Shown here: piece by piece, positions 24,645 through 35,841 of the stretch
How the letters are laid out: each line of letters begins with the position of its first letter
Position numbering within the stretch: the first letter of the stretch is position 1
Assembly: GCA_009602735.1 (NCBI GenBank)
Contig: WELA01004762.1
Coordinates: 1 to 49,526 of the forward strand
Reading direction: 5' to 3'
DNA length: 49,526 nt
DNA from: Mesotaenium endlicherianum
Taxonomy: Eukaryota; Streptophyta; Zygnematophyceae; Zygnematales; Mesotaeniaceae
Program-made: the position numbers and the translations under genes
Notes under the pieces: model-generated
What the model was told of the DNA's origin: nothing
The model's input: the letters and a program-made list of their open reading frames with translations, nothing else
Database searches by the model: none

Positions 24645-26461
24645 TGCACACGCACACACTTAAACCTACACAGAAACACGCACACACAGACAGACATATC
24701 CACACACACAAACACACACACATCCCTCCCAGCTCTCCCATGTAACACAAGCAGCTGTCTCTTCACCCCTATGCGTGTGCAGATGCGTGTGCCCCTTGAT
24801 GCTTTCCAAGCTGAGCATGCGCCCTCAAGCTCATGCTCCAATCCCACCCAAGGCTCAAGGGTGGAGGCTCGAGAAGGGCTCGAGCTGCAGCGCAAGCCCA
24901 ACAAGCGCATTGCTGCTCCTTGGGGGGAGCAGCATGCAGCGGCCAGCCCGACACTCCCATGCGGGCCTCACCGGCGCCTCTTTATGCAGCCCGTTTCCAC
25001 GCATGCACGCTCTCTTATCACGCCCATGGTGCACTCATTCAAGCTGCACAGCAAGAGCCCTAGATCAGGAAAGGGAAGAGAGAGGGTAAGGTAGGGGAGG
25101 GGAGAGGAGAGAGGGGAAGGGGTTGGGGGGGGAGGGGGTGCGAGCAAGCAGATGGTGGGAAATTAGCGGGAGCAGAGGAGGCGTGTGCGTGCGCACCTTG
25201 AGCAGCACGCGAACTTTGCCGCAGGCCAGCGACTGCAGCGTGCGGCGCAGCTCCTTGTCCTCGATGGCGGTGGCGTCGCGGATCTCCGCCAGGCTGAGCG
25301 AGTCCGTGTCGTTGTACAGCATCAGCACCACCGTCTGCTCCCCCCCCTCCCCCTCCTCCGCCCACACCCCAGACATACAGGGGAAGGAGGCTCTCCAGTT
25401 CATCAGCTCGGCTCCTCTCGGCTCAACTCGGCTCGGCTCGGCTCAACTCGGCTCGGCTCGGCTCAACTCAGCTGAGCCCAGCTCGGGTCGGTTTGACTGG
25501 TGAGAAACAGGTCGGCAGGTCAGGGCTTGTACAGTGGCAGGTCCGCAGGTTGGCAGGTGTATAGTGAGCAGGTGAGCAGGTCAACGGGTCGGCAGCTCGG
25601 CAGGTGCATGTATGGGTCTACTAATCAATAAGGTCAAGCCCCAGTGAACCAAGCAGACTGAACCTTGATGAGAAGCCACCCAGCCTTTTGCCTGCTCCTG
25701 CATCCTCCTCCCATTTGGCCAGATTGCCATCTCGCACGTACTGTTTGCCTACCTGCCTTCCAGCCCGTGCGAGAAGCAGTAACGAGTAGACAAGGCAACA
25801 CATGTTCCACTCACGACTTCGCGCACAGCAAGGAGACGGGCACACTTGCAGCGTATAAACAAGCAAGCAGGCTGGTGGGTATCTCTAGGCCTCCACGCGT
25901 GCACGCGCATATGTGTGTGTGTGTGTGTGCGTGTAATGTGCACGTCACCGAAGCCGGAGGACCCCGCGTGCTCCAACACCAGCTGGTGGGAGAGGCGTAT
26001 GTACGTAGGGACAGATAATGGAATGTGACTCTCAATGTTCCCAAATGTCACCATGAGCGTCTGTCTGCGTTAGACTTCATGACCCTCCAACGCGCACAGC
26101 GTAAGAAGCGTATAGCCACCCTCTGTGAGGTGTGCTACTTTGGACAACCCTCTCAGGCTCAACACTATATCGCTCTGAATGTAGCTACAGGAGATCTGAG
26201 CCCGAGGGGGGTATGCATGCGCACACACGAGGAACCGTGGGGCGTGCGCGTGAGTGCGTGTGCGTGCGTGAGAGCGAGGGGGGACCTGGAAGAGGGAGAC
26301 AGAGAGCTCTTTCTTGCCCTTGGGGTACTCCGCCTTGAGCACGCAGTGCCCCAGCGAGTTCTGCCACATCAGCCGCCGCCCGCTGTGCTTGGACAGGTAG
26401 AACTCCTTGAAGATGTCCTGCATGCTTGCACACACCACGCACACACACGGGCACATATGTG

Positions 26462-26499
<38 letters not shown>

Positions 26500-29400
26500 G
26501 GTGCACACGCACATACACACGCAGGAAAGGACAGCTCACCCGCCCAGCCACCCACGAGCAGGGGGCCGGCGGCGACCAGAACAGCAGCGGGACCCCAGTC
26601 AGTTCTTGGCAAGGCCCCACACCTGAAAGTGGCACGTGGAGCAGAGGGGAGGAGCCGAGAGACAGAGGGAGAGACGGAGAGAGAGACAGACTCAGTCGTG
26701 ACGCTGCTCTCTCGCATTCGCCCCAGCGTGCAGGTGTGCTGACTGCACACACAGATGCATCCTTCAGGTGCGCAGCTTCCCCCTTCGAGTGAGAGAAAGG
26801 GCCTGAAGCTGAACAGGACACAGCGCGACGGGTACGACGACATGTGTCACGCTAGCGGCTGAGGTACTGCAGCCGGAGCAGGAAGAAGAGGGGGGCCGGA
26901 GAGCAGGAGAGGAGGCCCGGAGGAGGAGGGGGGCGAAGAGGAGTACAAAGGAGGCCGAAAGGGGGGAAGGTTGAGGAGATCAGCAGAAAGAAGGCAGAGA
27001 GGAAGGAGAGACGAGGGGAGGAGGGAGGAGGCATGGGGAGGAGGCTGGGGAAAGAACCTGGTATGCGTTCAGCTCGTGCGGCAACCGGACCTCCATCGGC
27101 GGATACGTAGGCCAGTATCTGCCCAGAAGCTCAGCAGCACACCCGCAACGTGTCAGCACGCGGCTGGCCTCGCGGCGCGGTGGTCACATGTGCTGGGAAT
27201 GATGAGGAGGGTCACACAAGAGCTGACGAGTTTCCATCTTTCAGATAGTTGGCATATGAGATTGACCCCTGAGAGGGGCTGCAGGGAGACATAAAGAATG
27301 CAGGAGGAAAGCAGGGAGGGTACCCGGTGGTGAGGACGTGGACGCTCATCTCGATGCCAGCTGGTAGCTTGAGGCGCGCCTGCGCCGACTGCCGGAAGGA
27401 CTCGTTGATCTCCTTGGACAGCTCAATGTCCTGTTCATACACACACACGACACAGAGGCATTTGCAACACACATTAGCATATTCACCTGGTAGTAGCTAC
27501 GGCCCGAGCCCTCACGCCGACAGAGACAGGCCCCCACATTGACGCACACATGCATATCCAGGCGGGCGGACACGTGCGGTATGTATACATGCAGCGCACG
27601 TCCAGCGCACGCATATACGCACGCAGACACATGCACACGCACAAACGCATGCGGGCGCACACACAACAAGACATGAACAAGCACCATCCATGCGAGAGGA
27701 ACTGCTTGTGCCCGTCCTGAAGGAAAAAATCCAGGGACTCCGCCCCTTGGCACTTTCTTTTCTCTTCATTTTAGACTCGCGCAGTCTGAAAACCAAAGTC
27801 TGGCCTGCCTGTGAGGTTACATTGGAACAGCAGCCATACAACCTGCACTGTGAAGAAGCAAGGACTGGAAAGTATCAAAGAAAACTGGCAAGTAGGGATC
27901 TGCTATATTGCTAGACGAAGATTTGCACAGTGGAAGCTGCTCAAGCCAGGGTGTAAATGGAAGGGGGGAGCGGAGTGTTAAAGAGAGGAAGCAGGCTCTG
28001 AGGGACTTGCAGACTCCCCCCCCCCCACACACACACAGGCGTGCGCGCACGCTCACGCACGAACACAGAAAGACAGGCACGCCGACCCACGCACCTTGAA
28101 CATGCCCTCGAGCTTGTTGGTGAACTGGCTCCCACACTCCGTCTTCAGCTGCTCCCCCCCTCGTGCAAGCCCACCCACACACACACTCACACATACGCAC
28201 ACACACACACACACACACACAATCCCGTTACAATGCTGCAACTCCCCAGCTGCAGCCGCAGCCGCAGCCACAGTCACAGCCACGGTCCTCTGCCACAAAC
28301 AGGCCTCTACCTGCCCCTGCTAGTGAGTAAGGCAGCCCCTCCATAGCATCGAATGCTGCTCCACATAAATGCCTGCTGTAGTAAGAAGGTATTCGGCAGG
28401 TACTTGAGCAACAGCAGCAACAGCAGCAATAGCCGCAACAGTGGCAGCTGCCACTGCAGCTGCAGCAGCTGCAGCGGCAATCACCCCCCCTCCTTCCCCC
28501 CCAACCCCCCTCTGTGCACAGAACCACCGCGCCTCTAGAGGGGCAGGCGCACGTGCACGTGCACGAGCATGTAGGGCACGCTGTGTACCTTGGAGATCAT
28601 GGACTTCTCCGCGTCAATGGAGGCGCTCTTGCCCAGCAGCAGCCGCTTGGCCAGGTCCTTCTTGTAGAACGCCTCAAACACGTCCTTGCCCTGTCGCCCC
28701 CTCGCCCCCCGCCACACAGCCCAGCGCAGGCCCGCCTTTCATGAGGGAGGGGCTCTGACAAGGAGGTTCCATAAGAGGAGTGGGGCCTTGTAGCTTCTCC
28801 CAGGCAGAGCCTGTTCCCAAGGTCCAGGTGAGAGACGCGCGCACACACGCACACGCACTCGCACACACACACATACACATACGCATGCACACACGCACAC
28901 ATGCGCATGCGCACACACAAGAAGGCAACCAGCGCCAACAAGCACTCTACACACTCCCGCGGGCTCATGCCTCCGCTTCCTTCTCTGCTTTTTCCTCTTC
29001 ATCTTTCCCACCCCTTTCCCCCTCCCCCTCGCTCGTCACCTTCCCACTGAACCTGCACCGCATCAAAGCTGCAGAAGGGAGCACCGTTGCCATCTGTATG
29101 CAGCAGAGGAAGAAAGAGCTGCAAGTGCCCTCTCCACTATCAACCGCTTGCCTTCCTCGCTGCGCTGGTACCTGCTGCACAAGGCTGCCTCCTCTTTGTG
29201 ACACTTGGAGCTTGCCTGGAAGAGGCCACATCTCCAGCATACACTCCTTCCAGTGCTGCTAGTGCCTGCCTGTGCCCTGTCGGTGCTGCCACATGGCGCA
29301 TCATAAGCCTACACTACGCCTATTCCCTTATCCAGCGCGGCCTGCTCCAGCTACTGCCCGCCTGCTGGGAGCTTCTTCTTGCCCGTGACACTGCGACACC

Positions 29401-32400
29401 TCAGCACTCAGTCGCAAGGCCCCAGGTGGCTAAGCGTCCAAGAATAGCCTCCAGACTTCCGGCTGAGGCCCAGATCTCACTCGCTTGCACGTCTCTCTCT
29501 CAGACTTCTTTGCCAACAGCCCAATCAGGTGGAGTCAGTCATGCTGAGAGAGACAGAGCCAGCCATCCCAGGTGCCGCTCCATGCGACCCAGTCAACCGG
29601 CCCAGTCAACCCAGTCAACCGTTCCAGTCAACCCAGCTCAGCCCCAGTAGGAAGCCAGCCAGCCCAGCCGGCCCAGCCTACCCAGCTCAGCCTAGCTCAG
29701 CCCGCCACGCAGGAAGCAGGTAAGGCCTCATCAGAACGGGTACCACTCCAGGCTGTGGGGCAGAGATGGCGGTAATGGATGAGGGAGCGCAGCTGGGGCT
29801 GGGGCTGGGGCTGGGGCTGGGGCTGTCTCTCACCTGGATGAAGCGGAAGAGGACCAGGACCTTGTCCAGGGTGCCCTCCAGCTCCTCCTCCGACGTGCCC
29901 TTATTGCCCGCCCGCAGCTTGCCGTCGATAAACTTGGCGATCAGCTCCGCCGGCCGATTCTGTTCCACACTCGTGCCCATGAGGGAAGGAGAAGGAGAGG
30001 GAGAATAAAAGGAGGAAGAGGGAGAGAGGGGGGGAGAAAGGAAAGCGGGGAGGGAGGGAGAGGGCGAGAAAGGGAGAGAAGTTAGCTTGCCGCATCCGGA
30101 CACTCAAGGAGAGCAGCCACGACGCGTGCTGCCACGCGAGGCCTTCCCCGAGGGACAAGGAGGAGCCGGGAGCAAGCGCAACGCGGAAACGCCACAGCAG
30201 GCGCTGCCAGATCGAGACATGCTACAGAACAGGCGCCTCTAGAGACGCGTGTTGGCGGTCTGCGTGAATGTGGACCAGCGTGCCAGGTGTACCAAAGACG
30301 GGACTGCAGTTGGCCCAGCCAGGTACCGTGGTGCTCTCTCCTGGGGAGCGAGGCGTGAGCACACGGAGAAGCCAAAGACAGAAGGCAGGGACAGCAGCAG
30401 CCAGGGCAGCAGCGGCATCGTTCATAATGGTGCTGCACCCACCGCTTGTTCGTGGCCATGACATGTGGCAGGTGCTGGTCGACCCTCGAGAAAGATGACA
30501 AAAAGAGCATGAGAGGCAACAAAGACAGGGACAGAACAGGTCGCCAGACACGGGGGTGAAGAAACAGCAGCACAAGCAAAGACAGAGTTGGAGACGGCAA
30601 GGGACACAGAAATAGAGACAGGGGGGAGACGGACGGAGACGGGGACGTCCAGGGAGGAGGGGGAGTGGGGGAAGGGGGGAGGAACAAGCAGGAAGGCAAG
30701 GCAGAGAAGGGGTGCGTGTGCGCGAGCGCGCACCTGTCGCAGGTTGATGAGGTGCTCGAACGCGTCCTTGAGCGTGTTGGCAAAGAGATCGTTTTTCTGG
30801 AAGCTGCGAACCCACAGGGAGTCGAGGCGCGCCTTGAGGTCCAGCAGCGCAGGCACCAGGTCGCGCTCCTTCTCCTCGTCCGCCACGATGCTCTGGCCCA
30901 CGCCCTTCACGTACGCATTGAGCGCCAGCCGCAGGCTGTCGAGCGCGCCCACGCGCGCCACCAGGTTGTACATGCGCGCCAGGTCCGCCGCCCGGTCCGC
31001 GTCCATAAGCATGCCAAAGCCCTGCCGCCCGCCCGCCCAGCACACGCGACCCCGCCATGCCACGACACGCAGAACATAGTAAGCACCATAAAAAAAATTA
31101 ATACAATAAAACTGGCTGGAACATTAGGCCGAGGGAAGGCCGGAGCAGCTGGCCAGCCCCCTCCAGGCCAGCCAGGCACAGGCCAGGCCTTCCTGACTTC
31201 GTCAGAGCAGAGGTCCTTGCTGCGCCAAGGCTGAGGGGTCGAGCAAATATTAAACCCCACGCATACCCACGCCCCCCACCACCTCGCCCCGACCCGTAAC
31301 GCCACGCCAGCCACGCCCCACCACACGAGGGCAGGGCAAAAGGCTAGGGCGAAACCCAAGGTCAAGCCCCTTTTCAGCCAAAGAGTTGGCGCCATAGTAA
31401 GGACGCAGCACGCGCCTTCTCATGCCGCGCCGCCCCACGCCATGCCATGCCATGCCCATGCCAAAGCAGAGTACGGCAGCAATCAGATCTCTTGCCGAAC
31501 GGGTGGTCCAAACCGTCAAACGTAGCTTGCGTAAGCACAGCCTACAGCACAAATTCGCTGATTGGGATACTGCTCGTGTTTGGTTTCAAATGGGCTATGA
31601 TTTAGTCGTCAAGCGTCATTACGCTCCTTCTCCCCATACTTCCTCCTTGTGGCTGCCACCCAGTCTTGCCTTCTGCCTCACAGTCTCGCCTCGATACTCC
31701 TCCATCGCAGACCCCCAGGCATGGGAGGCTAAGATTCACGCCCGTGCGCTCCTCTTTCAGCGCGTCGTGCCTATCGCCATGTACAACTTGCGCAACCCTC
31801 AGCACCTTGATACGCTTTGCTATATGCCCACAATCCGCAGTTGCCTCTATCATCCTCTCGCCCCTGTTTATGCCGTCGGTGATCACGATAATCTTAAGCG
31901 TCAGACTCAGTCCAAGCTTCATGTGTCCAGTCAGCCTCTCATTCTGCACGTTGCAGCTGTTGCTCCCACTGGGGCTCTCGCTCTTGTCGGGTCTGACGGA
32001 CGAACCACTAAGGACCATATGCACAACTGCGCCCCATGCCACCTCTTGAATCTACAACACGAGCATGACCCAACCTCAGCCGATATGCCTGCTAACAACC
32101 CCGGCCAAGTGTGCCAACGACCTAACCGTCCCGCTCAGATGTTGCTTTTAAGACACTTGCAATGCGGGTTACCACATCTACAGCTTGACATCACCGCTCA
32201 CGCGTTGCACAGCAGTGACAGGTGTCAGCGTTGCAGCCATCGCCGAGATGCCACCTGCACGCGAGTTGCGTATTCCGCGCTGGCTGGGCACGCCAATGTT
32301 CATTGAGCGCGGCGAGGGACGTCCGTTTTTTTGCGTCGCATTGTGTTGAAGGCAGACGAAGCACAGTCTCCGCCGCCAAGTTGATCTTCCCCAAAGCAGA

Positions 32401-35400
32401 GGCCAGGGCAAAGCCAGCCCCTTGGCCCCACCCTGAGCCCCTGTACCCTGCACCTTCTTTCTCTCTCTCTTCTGACAACCCCCACTCTCTCACTACCACC
32501 CAATCGGGTTACCTCGCACATTCCTTCTCCCTCTTCCACTTCCAGCTCCTGCTCCCATTCTTGCACTATTCTCACCTCATCCCTTTGATGGGAGACGTAG
32601 AGTGTACAATCGCGCGTGCACTAACAAGAGTAATCTTGCATGCAAACGCGTGGTTCTCCAACAATGTACACCTGCATGAGAAGACTAGTGTACGTGCACT
32701 GCCCCACAGGGCATGCCCACAAGAGCCAGAAGGCACTCAGAGTCCCCAAAAATCAGCTCCGTTTGGCAATGCGCACACATACTGGATACTCTAAGTTGAA
32801 CATCTAGCCACAGCACAACAGCGTCCTTGAACCTGCCATGAGGATCTGGCAAAAAGGAGCTGTGTGTGTGAGAGAGAGAGAGACACACACACAGAGGGAG
32901 AGAGAGAGAGAGAGGGAATGCAATAGGTTGAGGGTACGGAAGGAGAGAGATGGGCCCAGGGCGCTGTGCAGGGGGGGGAGGGGGGGGGGGGCGTCCAGGA
33001 CATTGTGGAGCAACAGGAGCAGCAGATAGAGAGTAATCACGTGTCTCTACGTATGAGCGAGCGGGACAGAGAGAGAGAGAGATATATGTATAATGAAGGG
33101 AGCAGGGAGCAGACCTTCTCCAGGATGGGCGCCACGTGGCGCTCCAACAGCTGCTTCTCCGTGGTGCTGACGAGTGCCTTTCGGGTGGCCCCATCCAGAT
33201 ACTGCAGGCACCTGTCATTCTCCTCCTGCAGTCGCGCCTGCTCTCCTCCACATACGCACAACCACCCCACATGGTGGTGCAGGCACACAGTGTCAGTGTC
33301 CACCTTCTTGAAGAACGCGGCCTGCCTGCTCAGCTGTACGTTCAGAACCCTCCCAGAAGATTTGCAGTCCTTGCACTGACAAGCGCGCGCACGGGCGTGC
33401 GTGCACATGCCGCATGCAACACGTACACATGCACCACATTCAAACACGTGCATACACACATGCACATGCGCAGGCACATACAGACATGCTTACAAGTAAA
33501 GAAAAGGAGAGGGAGAGACAAGAACACACACACACACACACACAGTAACACTGGTATGAGGAAGGTAGGGTTGGTCACAGAAGAGAGCAGGCGAGAGAAG
33601 CGGGGAGGGGAAAGGAGGTGCGCAACAAACCTGCGAGATTGAAGAGGAGAATTGAAAAAAAAGGGACATCAGACATGACAACACAGGAGAGGGGAGGAGA
33701 GCATTGCAGGGAGCTCGGACGGAGCTATGAACTTAGAGAAGACGAACAAGCAAGGTTAGAGAAAAGAGGGGAGATAGACGATCGTGCACACTAAAAAACC
33801 AAGAAGCGAGACCGATTAGGGTGTGACAGGAACTGGGGAGATGGGAGAAGACGAGAGGTAGGAGAGGAGAGGGGAGGAGAGAAGTGGTGAGGAGAGGAGA
33901 GGAGAGGAGAGGAGAGGAGAGGAGGGAGAGGAGAGGAGAGGAGTAGATGAGAAATGAGCAGACAAGAGATGAGCAGAGGGAAAGAGAGGAGAGAAGTGGA
34001 ACCAATAGGAAACGAAAGGAGGGGACAGGATATGAGAGGAGAGGGGGTAGGGAGGGGGCCCTCTGTGGCGGGCGAGCGGGCGGGCAGGCGGGCGAGCGGG
34101 CGGGCGGACCTCGACGTGCTTGAGGTAGTCGGGCACGTCCGTCTGCGCCATGAAGCGCGCGCCCTCCGCCGCGTAAAACTCGGCCGTGCCGTCCAAGAAG
34201 GGCTTCTCGAAGCTGTCGGCGTAGATGCCCAGCGCCGTGAACATGCGCAGCAGGTGCTTCAGCAGCGTGCGATCCACGCTCTCTCCCAGCCTGCAATCAC
34301 GCCTCCCCCGCCGCCCCATCCTCAACGCCCCCCCTTGAATGAGCTTCTTCTGTAAGATCATTTTCTCTGCGGCCTGATACACGTCACGTGTGGAGTTTTT
34401 GCAGAAATTCGGCCCGCCGCTCTCCCCCAGCCCCCCCCAGGCACAAGAGTGCAACGCTCGCACGCACAGAAGCAGGAGAAGCCTGCAAGCATGCGGGCAG
34501 GCAAAGCCCTGGTGAGTGCCAAGGTCGCGTGCCGCTTGCGGTTCCCGCAGCCACTTGGCGGCCTCAATAATCATTTGGTGGTTCCTGCTATTACTTCCTT
34601 CTGCTATGCACAGGAGGGGAGGGCGTCAAGAAGCATCCCCCGCATGCAGGAAGCTGCAAGAGGTACAAACAAAAACCTCCTGACTTGCGTGCAGAAAATA
34701 TACCTCTCATGCCAGCCCACCCCCTCCCCCCCTTCCGAAAGGCGAAACCCACCAACGGCAGAGAAGCTGCTCCGAGAGTGAAGGTGAAGGTGAGGATGGC
34801 CTACGCTTGACCGGGCGTGCAAATCTGCGCACTAGCAGAGGCGCAGAAGCAGAGGCAACCAGCTACTGCAGCTACTCAGGGAGAAGAGGAGGTGAACTGA
34901 TAAGCTCAAAGGCTTCCAGTCAGAGACGCTCAGCCCGATCCGTCCTAGTGCAGCCAAGTTTTAGCGTAAACAAAGGGAAAAAGAGCTCATCTGCAAAGCT
35001 CACGTGTGCGCCTGCATTTCCTAGGCAGGCTCTGTGAAGCAAGACCAACTGGCTGGGGAAAAAGAGAGCCGCATGACTAGGCCCAGGAGGGAGGGGCGAG
35101 AAGAATGAGCACAGAGAAAACGAGGGAGTCAAGGGGAGGGTAACAGGGAGAGAGGGGGGAGGCAAAAATTAAGATGGGGAGAAGAGGGAGGACAAAGAAG
35201 GGGGGGTGGGGGGAAAGAAATACGGGTAGTGGAGAAGGGTACAGAGAGGGAAAGGGACAGGCGAATGGGGTGGGGCGGGGGCAGGCGGGAGCCNNNNNNN
35301 NNNNNNNNNNNNNNNNNNNNNNNNNNNNNNNNNNNNNNNNNNNNNNNNNNNNNNNNNNNNNNNNNNNNNNNNNGGGGGGGGAGTGTTCGGAGATCCACCT

Positions 35401-35747
35401 CTCCTTCTCGATGAGGCGCAGCAGGCCGGCGACGGCCTTGTTTTCGACCTCGGGCACAAGCGCCAGGTGGCGCCGGAACAGCTGCAGGCCCATGTCCCAG
35501 AGCGAGCGCACATTGGCGTTCTGGATGACGTACGTGCGGTCCAAGTACAGCGCGATGCTGCGGATCATGAGCATCTGCTCGCAGTGGTCCTGCCAGCACG
35601 CCTCCACAGTGGCCAGGAACACCACGGGGTCGGGGCTCAACCCCACCAGGCCCTGCAGCTTCGCCTGGATGTGCGCCTCGCACTCCTGCTGCAGCCGCCG
35701 GTACAGGTTGCCCGCCATCTTGTGCACGCACAGGTCCTCCACAGCCT

Positions 35748-35841
<94 letters not shown>

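Noticed and set aside
33037..33272. A minus-strand frame running past CUL4 exon 5 on both sides as a separate gene
   Set aside because: Only 33237-33115 matches the cullin family; the flanks are intron sequence with in-phase splice sites.
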